From positions 5,961,151 to 6,025,150 of the forward strand of contig CM068593.1 in assembly GCA_035048485.1 (NCBI GenBank): 64,000 bases of DNA, written 5' to 3'. Source of the stretch: Pteria penguin (lineage: Eukaryota; Mollusca; Bivalvia; Pterioida; Pteriidae). Made by a program: the position numbers and the translations under genes. Of the stretch, positions 44,814 to 57,500 are shown one piece after another. The notes under the pieces are model-generated. The model was not told the origin of the DNA. It saw only the letters and a program-made list of their open reading frames with translations, and ran no database searches. Position 1 is the stretch's first letter, and each line of letters begins with the position of its first letter.

Positions 44814-44960
44814 TTGACCCTTCCATTTCGCAAAACATTTGTCGAATTGCGTGACGTCACAATATATTTTCAATGTTTATCCAAGGTATGACCAAGGTGT
44901 AAAGTATTGTGACGTCATCTGATTTAACAGTTTTTCGAGTGTAAAAGGAAGAGTCAGTTG
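44814..44960. mobile_element. MITE-like fold-back with two CRE palindromes
   Basis: The left end (TTGACCCTTCCATTT) and right end (complement TGACTCTTCCTTTT) pair imperfectly. The inner arms share TGACGTCACAATA (44852 on) and its reverse complement (to 44917). Each arm therefore holds a TGACGTCA octamer, the consensus CREB/ATF site. Confidence 0.6.
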
Positions 44961-45063
44961 TTACAGTAATCTGTAGAAATGTAAGTTGTATCTTTGAGAC
45001 ATAAATATGTCATGATCTCAACAAAACATTTAGATAAACAAACCTCAATATTTTATTGAGAAA

Positions 45064-45108
<45 letters not shown>

Positions 45109-45726
45109 AGGGAGAAGGAACAGTAACCGGATGATAAAGTAGGAAAGAGTGTCGTACATAAAGGTACATCCGAATGTTGAAATCCATACAAAGAGCTCGA
45201 GGATGGGTACAAGCTGCAGAAAACAGAAAAAATAATAGAATACAGCTTGATATCAAGTAGAACTACCTGGCTACTCAATAATGTAACATTGTGTATCTTT
45301 AATTTATAGTTTTGCATCATGTGAATAACAGGAGGCCTTAGTGGTCACCTGAGTACGCAAGTTATCCGACCAAATTTCCAGAAGACTAAGTAGGGAAAAA
45401 GAAAGAGAAAACACCTATTCACGGACCTATATTACCCAAGTTTTTTTTCAGTTCATGCGGAAAATTTGATAAAATGTCTTAAAGAAGGATGATTTATTCG
45501 ATCAGTTCCTGGATCCAACCCTATAAGAATCTGTTAATACATAAGAACACTTCATTCCTAGCCTACAAATGTGGAAAAAAAATCCCTTTGATAGTTCTTG
45601 ATAGATCTAGAGGAAACTGAAAAAGAAAATTGTTACGAAAGGCAATGGAAAAAATGTGATGTCAACTGGTCATTTGATTTTTAATTTTGTCCACAGTGAT
45701 TAAGTACTAAATAATAGCTCTGTACC
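44961..45726. other. Unique sequence containing a GA microsatellite
   Basis: (GA)n occupies about 45068-45101, followed by GGGA repeats to 45113. Frames through it code Ser/Leu runs only. 'ggaggccttagtggtcacc' at 45332-45350 may belong to another dispersed repeat. Confidence 0.5.
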
Positions 45727-45740
45727 CAAGTCGTGACCTC

Positions 45741-45815
45741 TAGTAGCTATTTCAGTAGCGTATTCAATACGTGGCCAAGAGGTTCTGAATCCGGCTCGCC
45801 CTGTCCTGATTTTTT
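45741..45815 (+). mobile_element. tRNA-like SINE head
   Basis: TAGCTATTTCAGTAGCG fits box A and D-arm. GAGGTTCTGAATCCGGC, about 40 bases on, fits box B with one inserted base. A T-run follows at 45811. The SINE body was not recognised. Confidence 0.45.
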
Positions 45816-46347
45816 TTTCTAGAAATCTAGAACACAAAGGAAGTATGGAAAGTTGAATACTTGTAGTGAAAATAAAAGCTTGAACGGCACAGAGATAGCG
45901 GCTATTGCCTCGATATAATTATATAAAAATACGGATTTAACATATTCCTATTAAGGATACAGATTAAACAACGTGACAGTTGCCGATATTCAATCAGGCC
46001 ATTAGCATCACTGACAGTGTGTGGGCATGACGCAGTCTGCCTTTCATAATTAGCTTGTTCATATTGATTAAAGATGGCGGAACACGCCCCAGGCAAGAAC
46101 TCCGCGATAAGATTGCTGTTGTGATAAGATATGGCGTCTCCTTAGAGCCAAGCAGTGGTGATTACAGCAAAAATATATCTTTTTATTGCAAAGTCAATAA
46201 ATACTGAACGCGATATGTAACGCGTTATGAATCGCTTGTCAATAACATTGAATTTGATGAAAAAATCAGAAGTAACCCGTGAAACTGTAACTTATAAATA
46301 CAGCTGTACTTAGTTGTAACAAATCACAGTGCACAGTTTAAATCCAT
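45816..46347. other. Unique sequence
   Basis: No gene signal; a minus-strand 64-codon frame (45902-46096) is unremarkable. Confidence 0.4.
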
Positions 46348-46565
46348 CTAAATAAGAAGTGAGATCAGGTGCCCGGGCTGAGTAAGAAGCGAGATGAGGT
46401 GCTCGGACTGAGTAAGAAACGAGATCAGGTGCCCGGGCTGGGTAAGAAGCGAGATCAGGTGTCCAGACTGAGTAAGAAGCGAGATCAGGTGTCCGGGCTG
46501 AGTAAGAAGCGAGATCAGGTGCCCGGACTGAGTAAGAAGCGAAATCAGGTGCCCCGGTTGAATAA
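46348..46565. repeat. 30-bp minisatellite, about 7 units
   Basis: The unit contains GAGATCAGGTGCCCGGGCTG and 'agtaagaagc'. It is 10 codons long, so plus and minus frames repeat LSKKRDQVPG and LTQPGHLISL. Confidence 0.94.
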
Positions 46566-46937
46566 AACGTGTTTCAAAGCGTGTGAAAAAATTCAACACC
46601 AAAACAAAACACCAAAAAGAAAAGAAAAATACAAATACAGACATCGTTATCTAAGTGTACTTCTTTAGCGAGATGAATATTTAAGCGGACTTAACGATGT
46701 TCGTTGTGTCCTGATTTATTATATCGCTAATATAAATGTATTAAACAGCACAAAGGATTGTCAGAGGTCCCGTTCATTTATGAATTCTGTTCAGTGTCTT
46801 GTCATTCGGTGGTCCGAAATGTCAGACCCAAGCACAAGACTTGGGGTCTAAATTTCTTCTGTAAAGGATATTGACGACAACTTTCAAAACTCCAAACTTT
46901 TTTAGTAGAATATTTCTCATCATTGGCTTCTTCATAT
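46566..46937. other. Unique sequence
   Basis: A small hairpin, GACCCAAG/CTTGGGGTC, lies at about 46825-46850. No gene. Confidence 0.4.
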
Positions 46938-47155
46938 CAAGATTATAATGCTTCCATATCAGAAAGTTCGATTAAATGTTGGAAGCAATTGATTTTAAAC
47001 ATCCTTTGGTCGAATTTTTCCACGACGTCTATTTATAGATTATGGTAAATTCCAATTTGAATGAAATAGGAGGGAATTCGAAAAAGGAACAATGTTAAAA
47101 ACCACCTGTTACATGTCTTATATCGAATTTTCTGATATGGAAGCATTATAACTTG
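46938..47155. mobile_element. 218-bp fold-back element
   Basis: The left arm CAAGATTATAATGCTTCC.. (46938-46972) is the inverted copy of 47122-47155, differing at only a few bases over about 35. The inverted similarity continues inward in weaker form ('tttaaacat', 'tcgaattt'), so most of the element can fold on itself. Looks like a MITE; no target duplication seen. Confidence 0.72.
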
Positions 47156-47298
47156 GATGTTAACAAGTAACAGAAAAAATCCGAATTGTGAGCAAAATTT
47201 GGATTATGTTCCCGTCGACAATCTGTATAGGAGAAATTCAAACCTCCGCCGTATCCTTAGATCTGGCAGTTCGGAATAGTCCGCCAGCAAAATTCGAA

Positions 47299-48720
47299 GT
47301 CCTTTGTCGTAGTAGACGTTGGCATATCCCTCACAGCTTCGGTGGGTATGTTACGTAAGTCCTAATCCCTATGTCATTGTAGACGTTGGCATATCCCTCA
47401 CAGCTTCGGTGGGTATGTTACATACGTCCTAATTCCTTTGTCATAGTAGACGTTGGCATATTCCTCACAGGTTCGGTGGGTATGTTACATAAGTCCTAAT
47501 CCCTATGTCATTGTAGACGTTGGCATATCCCTCACCGTTTCGGTGGGTATGTTACATAAGTCCTAATCCCTATGTCATTGTAGACGTTGGCATATCCCTC
47601 ACAGCTTCGGTGGGTATGTTACATAAGTCCTAATCCCTATGTCATTGTAGACGTTGGCATATCCCTCACAGCTTCGGTGGGTATGTTACATAAGTCCTAA
47701 TTCCTTTGTCATAGTAGACGTTGGCATATCGCCTCACAGGTTCGGTGGGTATGTTACATAAGTCCTAATCCCTATGTCATTGTAGACGTTGGCATATCCC
47801 TCACAGCTTCGGTTGGTATGTTCCATAAGTCCTAATTCCTATGTCATTGTAAACGTTGGCATATCCCTCACCGCTTCGGTGGGTATGTTACATAAGTCCT
47901 AATCCCTATGTCATTGTAGACGTTGACATATTTCTCACAGCTTCGGTGGGTATGTTCCATAAGTCCTAATTCCTATGTCATTGTAGACGTTGGCATATCC
48001 CTCACAGCTTCGGTGGGTATGTTACATATATCCTAATTCCTGTGTCATTGTAGACGTTGACATATCCCTCACAGCTTCGGTGGGTATGTTCCATAAGTCC
48101 TAATTCCTATGTCATTGTAGACGTTGGCATATCCCTCACAGCTTCGGTGGGTATGTTACATATATCCTAATTCCTGTGTCATTGTAGACGTTGACATATC
48201 CCTCACAGCTTTGGTGGGTATGTTACATAAGTCCTAATACCTGTGTCATTGTAGACGTTGACATATCCCTCACAACTTCGATGGGTATGTTACATACGTC
48301 CTAATTCCTATGTCATTGTAGACCTTGACATATCTCTCACAGCTTCGGTGGGTATGTTACATACGTCCTAATTCCTATGTCATTGTAGACCTTGACATAT
48401 CTCTCACAACTTCGATGGGTATGTTACATAAGTCCTAATTCCTATGTCATTGTAGACCTTGACATATCTCTCACAACTTCGATGGGTATGTTACATACGT
48501 CCTAATTCCTATGTCATTGTAAACCTTGACATATCTCTCACAGCTTCGGTGGGTATGTTACATTCGTCCTAATTCCTATGTCATTGTAAACCTTGACATA
48601 TCTCTCACAGCTTCGGTGGGTATGTTACATTCGTCCTAATTCCTATGTCATTGTAAACCTTGACATATCTCTCACAGCTTCGGTGGGTATGTTACATACA
48701 TCCTAATTCCTATGTCGTTG
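47299..48720. repeat. 67-bp minisatellite, 21 units
   Basis: The unit contains TGTAGACGTTGGCATATCCC, TCACAGCTTCGGTGGGTATG and 'ttacataagtcctaat'. Sub-families occupy successive zones: 'gacgttggcatatccc' in the 5' part, 'gaccttgacatatctc' in the 3' part. A two-unit (134 bp) alternation with 'gttccataag' and 'gttacatata' appears between 47900 and 48180. Confidence 0.96.
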
Positions 48721-49029
48721 ACGTTAACAGAGTTTCTGCTACGTCTATGCTTAGCTGTTACAACACCGCTGTAATATGATTGCTTAATTAGTACATTTCA
48801 GGTACCTTATGGTACAAACCAAAATATCATACGTCATCTAATTTCAATATTCAGTCAAAGTGCGACGGTGGCTGTAAGGTCTTGAGACGTTTATTATGGG
48901 TGATTCGAATACATTTCGATAATGTCTTCAGCCAAATATTCATTGATTTGAACTGTATGAATACAAGCAGCAACATCTGCTCGAATTTATATTGTAACAG
49001 TACCGCTGTCTAGTACCGCAAATTGGCAT
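48721..49029. other. Unique sequence
   Basis: No signal recognised apart from early diverged 'cagtaccgctgtc' fragments of the next array. Confidence 0.4.
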
Positions 49030-49850
49030 TATAATGGTTACTGCCTTGTATATTGGATAGGCTCAATGGCGGTAGAAACATGTGTCCTGTACAATGGATC
49101 GATTCTATGACGGCAGAGACATATGTCCTGTATAGTGCATAGTGACAGTAACGATATTTTCCTTGTACAGTAGATCGACTCTGTGACGATAGTGTCATCT
49201 GCCTTGTACAGTGGATGGACGCCAAAAAGGTAGCAGCATCTGTCATTTACACAGGATAGACTCTATGAAGGTAGCGGCATTTGCCTTGTACCGTGGATGG
49301 ACTCTATGACGATAGCAGCTTCTTTCTTGCACAGTGGATGGACTCTATGACGGTAGCGGCATCTGTCTTGTACAGTGGATGGACTCTATGACGGTAGCGG
49401 CATCTGTCTTGTACAGTGGATGGACTCTATGACGGTAGCGGCATCTGTCTTGTACAGTGGATGGACTCTATGACGGTAGCGGCATCTGTCTTGTACAGTG
49501 GATGGACTCTGTGACGGTAGCGGTATCTCTTTGGTACAGTGGATGGACTCTATGACGATAGCGTCATCTGTCTTTTACAATTAATGGACTCTATGACGGT
49601 AGCGATAGCGGCATCTGTCTTGTACAGTGGATAGACTCTATGACGGTAGCGGCATCTGTCTTGTACAGTGGATGGACTCTATTACGGTAGCGGCATCTCT
49701 ATTGTACACTGAATTGAATCTATGACGGTAACGGCATCTGCCAGTGGATTGACATCATGGCAAAAGCAACATCTGTCTTGTACAGTGGATGGACTCTATG
49801 GGAGTAGCAGCATCTGTCTTGTACAGTGGATTGTTAAGGAATATAATTAT
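49030..49850. repeat. 41-bp minisatellite, about 20 units
   Basis: The unit contains TTGTACAGTGGATGGACTCT and 'atgacggtagcggcatctgtc'. Five central units (49320-49520) are nearly identical while both ends are diverged, a pattern expected when turnover is concentrated in the middle. Confidence 0.94.
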
Positions 49851-50830
49851 GGATGGAAGCAACGTCCGTTTGATGTATGCAGCGTAAAGTTTCTAGAAAG
49901 TTGTAGTATGTATCTGATCTGTGTGGAAGCTAGATGTTGAGATGATTGGATGATTGCAACATGTTTGTTGCATGAATCTAGATGATTGGATGACTGCAGC
50001 ATGTTCGATGTATGTTGCAGACAGAGGTCTGAATGAAAGCAAAATCTGTTTAATATGTGTGTTTTATGTGCCGTTCATATAATCGGCGATATGTCATGGA
50101 TGTGTTCAGAAGGTGAATATCCTGACCACTCGTACTGCATGCTTAAATATGATGACAGCTCGAACATGTTCGCAATTGACAACAGTTCATAATATGAACA
50201 TGTGGCAAATCACAGTCCTTGCCTGAACACAGATAAAATATCAACTTGGTTAGGAAAAACATTTGCAGAACAAGTCCGTATACATTGCAATACCTATCAT
50301 TAACATTCAATACGTAAACAACATATTACGTCAGATATAATCCTCGAAGTTCATTACTATAAGCACGAATCTGATTCCTATCTATTGCCTTACCCTCTCA
50401 TATGCTCCCCAGCATGTTTCCTATGTCCCCTTCCTTTCAGTCGCCCAGCGAACATACTTGTCAGTCTCTGCTCTTCTCCATCAAATCCGATACTTAATCT
50501 TTATACACTGCCAAATCAAACAAGGTGTCACCCGAATATGCCGATATCTCAAGGTCAAAAGGAAAGTGTGCTCTCCCCTTTTGACTAAAATTGCATTTAA
50601 ATACTACTTGTATGGACCTTTCAGTTAAGTAATTGTTAATCAATTTTGTTAAAAAATCATCAGAGGCTGTGGCTTTGATAACACTTTCATTCATGAACCC
50701 ATAATTCTTTCGAAACTTTGATAACAGTATGGTTTGCGAACCACGACTCTTTGGTAACTCTTTGATTTCTGGAACTTTAAGTCTTTAGTTTATAAAGCTT
50801 TGATGGCGGTTTTGGTTCGTAACAGATAAT
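49851..50830. other. Unique sequence, no gene supported
   Basis: 'gatgattggatga' is duplicated at 49940 and 49981. Two opposed short frames (50385-50588 plus, 50494-50694 minus) have no recognisable domain. Confidence 0.45.
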
Positions 50831-50990
50831 CTGATTATTCCACGACACTGGTTATAATTATACTATATGATTCTGGTTATTTCATGGCACTGATTATGGT
50901 GATAATGCATGATTCCGGTTATTCCATGTCACTGATTATGGTTATACTATATGATTCTGATTATTCCACGGCACTGGTTATAGTTATATG
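50831..50990. repeat. 42-bp tandem repeat, about 3.7 units
   Basis: Units share 'ttatactatatgattctg', 'ttattccatggcactg' and 'gttata'. Confidence 0.85.
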
Positions 50991-51711
50991 CAATTGCTCT
51001 GAGGTGCATTTGTAACTTAATACACTCTTTTGACCGCGATGCTTTGATGAAAGCTTGGCGCATTTCGATTCATTTTATATAGCGGATAACAAACTCTTGG
51101 TCGGTGACACCGATCCTTCGTAACTCGCTGACACTTTGCTAATCTTGTGGAAAGAGAATCTTTTGTCACGGATGATGGCTTCAGATTATTACTTAGTACA
51201 TGTATGATCATTTTGTCCGAGAAGCTGTGATATCTCTTTGGTCACAGATCATGCCCATGGTAGTTTGTAATAATTTACCCACACCTTATATTGCAGATCA
51301 CTTTCATTTTTTTGTTTTTGTTTTGAGTAAGAATTATCAATAGTATTTCCCCCAATCACTTCATATAATAATCCTTTCCATCAATGACATCGTATCTTAT
51401 GCATCCAACACTACATTTCTTTAACCCCCTCTTTTCTCTGATGTTTCCTTCTGTATGTGATAGAATTGATAAGTCTCCGGAGATCTGGAAATCATTTCAG
51501 AATTTATGTGATGACATCTCCATTAAGGATGGTGTAAATAATCCCAGCAGACGGCAAGAAGTATGAATTATAGATAAAAGTAGGACTGGTCAACAGAACG
51601 TCCCAATTCGGACATTCGTGAAATACAAATATTTTGTAAACATTATTCGTAGAACATTTTTATAGCATTACTATAAGAATTCTTGCATTTTGCAGAAACA
51701 ATAATAATAAA
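50991..51711. other. AT-rich unique sequence
   Basis: No gene or repeat recognised. Confidence 0.4.
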
Positions 51712-51770
51712 CCCCCCCCCCCCCCAAGACCAAATACCCCCCCACCCCAAAATATATATACACATATATA

Positions 51771-51803
<33 letters not shown>
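51712..51803. repeat. Compound simple-sequence tract: C-run, TA-rich, (GA)n
   Basis: A 14-base C-run (51712-51725) and further C-runs to 51748 are followed by an alternating TA/CA stretch and about 15 GA dinucleotides (51774-51803). Confidence 0.93.
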
Positions 51804-51806
<3 letters not shown>

Positions 51807-52779
51807 TTATAACCATAGAAAATGACATTCTTTGTACTGTCAAAGCCTTCCTTTCTGTGAAAATTTATTTGAACCTACATCATTATTATGAAGGCGTTTT
51901 TTGTTTATAGGTTTACATGGTAACCAAACTAATCGGAAGTTATACATGTTTTACAGTCCAAGTTTCAGGGTTTCGATTTTCGATACCATCCATTAGAATT
52001 TGTTGTACGAATGATAAGTATTGTTATTAGGAAGCACTCGTATTCAATACTTCAATATATTAAAATGTATACAGGAATAGCATCAAAGGAACATAGTGAG
52101 GATTGACGAGGTACCTGATTCCACTGTATAACAGGAATAATAAATGGCATGCGGTTATGTTTAAATAGGTAAAGTGTTGAACCCAATAGCACGGAGCGGT
52201 ACCAAATACATAACTGACTGAATGTCAGAAAATACATCAGAAAGATATGATTAAATTTGATAAATTAAGATGTACCAAGAACAAAATTGTTCCATTACCT
52301 GAGCACGGTGATATGAGTCTAAACTCATCCTATATGCTAGAGTTTTGAATTAGGATTTTTCCTTTACTGAGGCTACCAAGGTTTAACTCAACATATGCTT
52401 TCGTGTGATTTAAGACATTTAACTGCATTAATCGGCATGGCACGAACTGCATTACACACATATAGTCGTGTTTGGTCAATTAAGATATTAAACTTTATGA
52501 TAGGAACTGTGTCAAACATATATGGTCATGTTTGATAAATGAAGATAAATGTGGAAAATTTCTGACTTCTGAATGGAGCCCAGTTCGGATGACCAAAACA
52601 TTAACTGCCATTATGAGAGATTCGAGTCGTCTTGCTTGCTTTATACCAGTCTTTGTGTCTGTTGTCTTTGTTATTAATACAGCAATAGCAATTTCATTAA
52701 TATGGTTGTGTGGTGCAAGGCTTCATAATGTCATATGCAACAGAACCATGTGAGGAAATGGGAGATGTTTCATTTGTCA
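51804..52779. other. Unique sequence
   Basis: A 73-codon plus frame (52532-52753) has one hydrophobic stretch and no recognised family. Confidence 0.4.
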
Positions 52780-53642
52780 ACGTCTACCGTGACATTGGGC
52801 CTCATTGTATAATTGTGACATTGGGCCTTAGTTTATCTACTGTGACATTGGGCCTCATTTTATCTACCGTGACGTTGGGTCTTAGTTTATCTAATGTGAC
52901 ATTCGACCTCAGTTTATCTACTGTGATATTGGGCCTTAGTTTATCTACCGTGACATTGGGCCTTATTTGATCTACCGTGTCATTGGGCCTCAGTTTATCT
53001 ACTGTGCCATTGGGCCTTATTTATTTACCGTGACGTTGGGTCTCAGTTTATCTACCGTGACATTGGGCCTCATTTTATCTACCGTGACGTTGGGTCTTAG
53101 TTTAACTTCTGTGACATTCGACCTCAGTTTATCTACTGAGATATTGGGCCTAAGTTTATCTACCGTGACATTGGACCTCATTTTATTTACTGTGACATTG
53201 GACCTTAGTTTATCTACCGTGACATTGGACCTCATTTTATTTACTGTGACATTGGACCTTAGTTTATCTACCGTGACATTGAGCTTAATTTTATCTACCG
53301 TGACATTGGGCCTCAGTTTATCTGCCGTGACATTGGGCCTCATTTTATCTACTGTGACATTGGGCCTCAGTTTATGTACCGTGACATATGGTCTCAGTTT
53401 AATTACCGTGCATTGGGCCTCAGTTCATCTCCCGTGACATTGGGTCTCAGTTTATTTGCCGTGACAATGGGCTTAATTTGATCTACCGTGACATTGGAAC
53501 TCATTTTATCTACCTTGACATTGGAAATAAATTTATCTACCGTGACATTGGGCCTCATTTTATCTACCGTGAGATTGGACCTCAGTTTATCTACCGTGAC
53601 ATTGGGCCTCATATTATCTACAGTGACGTTAGGCCTCGGTTA
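52780..53642. repeat. 27-bp minisatellite, about 32 units, also SINE-core-like
   Basis: The unit contains TCTACCGTGACATTGGGCCT and 'cagttta' (27 bp, 9 codons, repeating LSTVTLGLS). 'accgtgacattgggcctcagttt' differs at about four positions from 'aacgtgacatgggacctcggttt' of the 38-bp SINE-derived array. The last unit passes into 'cctcggttaatagtctcatc', which matches the SINE core edge. Confidence 0.93.
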
Positions 53643-53775
53643 ATAGTCTCATCAGAGAGACATATGGGGAGAAATGTATCAATCTAGAAAAATCCTAACT
53701 GATGGTTGAACTAGGGACGTCAGATTAGTACTGCAATGTGATATATTACAGGACCAACCTGTCCTTACTAATTCG
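53643..53775 (-). mobile_element. Degenerate tRNA-like SINE head next to the 27-bp array
   Basis: On the minus strand GGTTGGTCCTGTAATATATC takes the place of box A and CTAGTTCAACCATC that of box B. The order of core, box B and box A relative to the array is the same as at 42961-43090, though diverged. Confidence 0.55.
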
Positions 53776-53904
53776 AGGTGAAGGATTCTAGGGTTGTGTT
53801 GATTTTATTCAACAGCTGTTATTTAAACAAACTATACATGAAACACCATTTTACCTGTAGACATTTTTCATGATTTTAATATGCTGTGGATGAGGCATAA
53901 TACT

Positions 53905-53980
53905 ATACGTCCGGGGTAAGGCCATCCGAATCTTGGTCGCCTGCACCACAACTTAGCGCTTAACAACTACCTAATATCTA
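53905..53980 (-). mobile_element. tRNA-like SINE head
   Basis: On the minus strand TAGTTGTTAAGCGCTAAGTT, 'ggtgcaggcgacc' and AAGATTCGGATGGCC follow the layout of the head at 44468 (TTAAGGGCTCG, GATGCAGACGATCC, GGTACGATTTCC). A diverged member of that second SINE family is likely. Confidence 0.45.
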
Positions 53981-54257
53981 TCTTTTTCCTGTAGAGTTAG
54001 GTAATATGTAAACCTATGCAGAGGAGGAGTTTTTTTTTATCTTATTATTATACTGGGGAACACAACCAAATAGAATTAGGAAATTAACAGGTATAACATG
54101 AATGCATGACAAATGTGTTATTGAATTTACAATTAAAATATACTTCAGCATATAATAGCAATATCAATACCACTATGAGTTCATAGAAAAGAACTATCGA
54201 TTGTCAAGTGCTAGGATGAAGTGAGTTTAAACGTTTTCAAATATAACATTTTCACAT

Positions 54258-54456
54258 ATTGACAAATTATTCCATACCATTCGATATCAGTCTATCAACA
54301 AATTAAACAAATTATCCCCTCATATTCTGCATCTGTGTCAACAAATAACCCCTACACTCTCCGTGCTAGTACAGACAAATACCCAACACTCTCCGTGTCA
54401 GTATATAGACTAAAAGAATCTAGCACTAGTTTGAGTTCCAGATAGAAAAAGATCAG
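54258..54456. repeat. Diverged leading units of the 36-bp array
   Basis: 'tctgtgtcaacaaataaccc', 'cactctccgtgctagtacag' and 'ccgtgtcagtatatagac' appear before a fold-back insertion interrupts the array. Confidence 0.7.
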
Positions 54457-54534
54457 TCGAGGGTTGGAGGAATCAACAAATCTCAACCGAGGCGTTAGCC
54501 GAGGTTGAGATATGATGATTCATCCAGCCCGAGA
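54457..54534. mobile_element. Fold-back element inside the array
   Basis: Arms 54457-54488 and 54503-54534 are inverted copies (AATCAACAAATCTCAACC against GGTTGAGATATGATGATT, with further matches outward) around the loop 'gaggcgttagccga'. The adjoining 54413-54456 is non-repeat and may belong to the same insertion. Confidence 0.65.
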
Positions 54535-57500
54535 CAAAGTATATAGACAATTATACCCCACACTTTCCGTGTCAGTATATAGACAATTATACCTAACACT
54601 CTCCGTGTCAGTATATAGACAATTATACCCCACACTTTCCGTGTCAGTATATAGACAATTATACCTAACACTCTTCGTGTCAATGTATAGACAATTATAC
54701 CTAACACTCTTCGTGTCAGTATATAGACAATTATACTCCACACTGTCCGTGTCAGTATATAGACAATTATACCCCACACTCTTCGTGTCAATGTATAGAC
54801 AATTATACCTAACACTCTTCGTGTCAGTATATAGACAATTATACTCCACACTGTCCGTGTCAGTATATAGACAATTATACCCCACACTGTCCGTGTCAGT
54901 ATATAGACAATTATACCCCACACTCTTCGTGTCAATGTATAGACAATTATACCTAATACTCTTCGTGTCAGTATATAGACAATTATACCCCACACTCTTC
55001 GTGTCAGTGTATAGACAATTATACCCCACACTCTCCGTGTCAGTATATAGACAATTATACCCCACACTCTTCGTGTCAGTGTATAGACAATTATACCCCA
55101 CACTCTCCGTGTCAGTATATAGACAATTATACCCGACACTCGTCGTGTCAGTATATAGACAATTATACCCCACATTCTTCGTGTCAGTATATAGACAATT
55201 ATACCCCACACTCTTCGTGTCAGTGTATAGACAATTATACCCCAAACTCTCTGTGTCAGTATATAGACAATTATACCCCACACTCTTCGTGTCAGTATAT
55301 AGACAATTATAGACCACACTCTTCGTGTCAGTGTTTAGAAAATTATACCCCACACTCTTCGTGTCAGTATATAGACAATTATACCCCACACTCTTCGTGT
55401 CATTATATAGACAATTATACCCTACACTTTCCGTGTCATTATATAGACAATTATACCCCACACTCTTCGTGTCAGTATATAGACAATTATACCCTACACT
55501 CTTCGTGTCAGTATATAGGCAACTATACCCTACACTCTTCGTGTCAGTATATAGACAACCAACCCTACACTCTCTGTGTCAGTATATAGACAATTATACC
55601 CCACACTCTCCGTGTCAGTATATAGACATTTATACTCCACACTCTCCGTGTCAGTATATAGACAATTATACCCCCAAACTCTCCGTGTCAGTATACAGAA
55701 AATTATACTCCACTCATCTGTGTTAGTGTATAGACAATTATACCCCACATTCTCCGTGTCATTGTATAGACAATTATACTTCACACTCATAGTGTCAGTG
55801 TATAGACAATTATACCTTACACTCTCCGTGTCAGTGTATAGACAATAATACTCCATACTCATAGTGTCAATATATAGACAGTTATACCCCACACTTTCCG
55901 TGTCAGTGTATAGACAATTATACCACACACTCTCCGTGTCAGTATATAGACAATTACACCACACACTCTCTGTGTCAGTATATAGACAATTATACCCCAC
56001 ACTTTCCGTGTCAGTATATAGTCAATTATACCCAACACTCTCCGTGTCAGTATATAGGCAAATATCTCCCACACTCTCCGTGTAAGTATATAGGCAAATA
56101 TCTCCCACACTTTCCGTGTCAGTGTACAGTCAATTATACCCCACACTCTCCGTATATATAGACAATTATAACCCACGCTGTCCGTGTCAGTATATAGACA
56201 ATTATACCCCCCACTCCTCGTGTCAATGTATAGACAATTATACCTAACACTCTTCGTGTCAGTATATAGACAATTATACCCTACACTCTTCGTGTCAGTA
56301 TATAGACAATTATACCCCACACTCTTCGTGTCAGTATATAGACAATTATACCCTACACTCTTTGTGTCAGTATATAGACAATTATACCCTACACTGTCCG
56401 TGTCAGTATATAGACAATTATACCCTACACTCTTCGTGTTAGTATATAGACAATTATACCCTACACTCTTCGTGTCAGTATATAGACAATTATACCCTAC
56501 ACTGTCCGTGTCAGTATATAGACAATTATACCCTACACTCTTCGTGTTAGTATATAGACAATTATACTCCACTCATCTGTGTCAGTATATAGACAATTTT
56601 ACCCTACACTCTCTGTGTCAGTATATAGACAATTATACCCCACACTCTCCGTGTCAGTATATAGACAATTATACCCCACACTCTTCGTGTCAGTATATAG
56701 ACAATTACACCCCACACTGTCCGTGTCAGTGTATAGACAATTATACCCCACACTCTCCGTGTCAGTGTATAGACAATAATACTCTACACTCATAGTGTCA
56801 GTGTATAGACAATTATACCCTACACTCTTCGTGTCAGTATACCCTACACTCTCAGTGTCAGTGTATAGACAATTATACCCCCACACTCTCCGTGCAAGTA
56901 TATAGGCAAATATATCCCACACTCTTCGTGTTAGTATATAGACAATTATACCCTACACTCTTCGTGTCAGTATACCCCACACTCTCCGTGTCAGTGTATA
57001 GACAATTATACCCCCACACTCTCCGTGCCAGTATATAGGCAAATATATCCCACACTCTTCGTGTCAGTATATAGACAATTATACCCTACACTCTTCGTGT
57101 CAGTATACCCCACACTCTCCATGTCAGTATATAGACAGTTATACCCCACACTCTCCATGTCAGTATATAGACAATTATACCCCACACTCTTCGTGTCAAT
57201 GTATAGACAATTATACCTAACACTCTTCGTGCCAGTATATAGGCAAATATATCCCACACTCTTCGTGTTAGTATATAGACAATTATACCCTACACTCTTC
57301 GTGTCAGTATACCCCACACACTCTCCGTGTCAGTGTATAGACAATTATACCCCCACACTCTCCGTGTCAGTATATAGACAATTATACCCCACACTCTCCG
57401 TGTCAGTATATAGACAATTATACTCCCACACTCTCCATGTCAGTATATAGACAATTATACCCCACACTCTCCATGTCAGTATACCCCACACTCTCCATGT

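Noticed and set aside
50494..50694. Reverse-transcriptase fragment (NYLTERSIQVV on minus)
   Set aside because: A faint likeness to a retrotransposon RT motif, but the next conserved block is absent and the opposite strand is equally open.
54495..56795. Overlapping 200-313-codon frames as tandem-repeat proteins
   Set aside because: The unit length of 36 bp keeps both strands open at once; no independent coding evidence.
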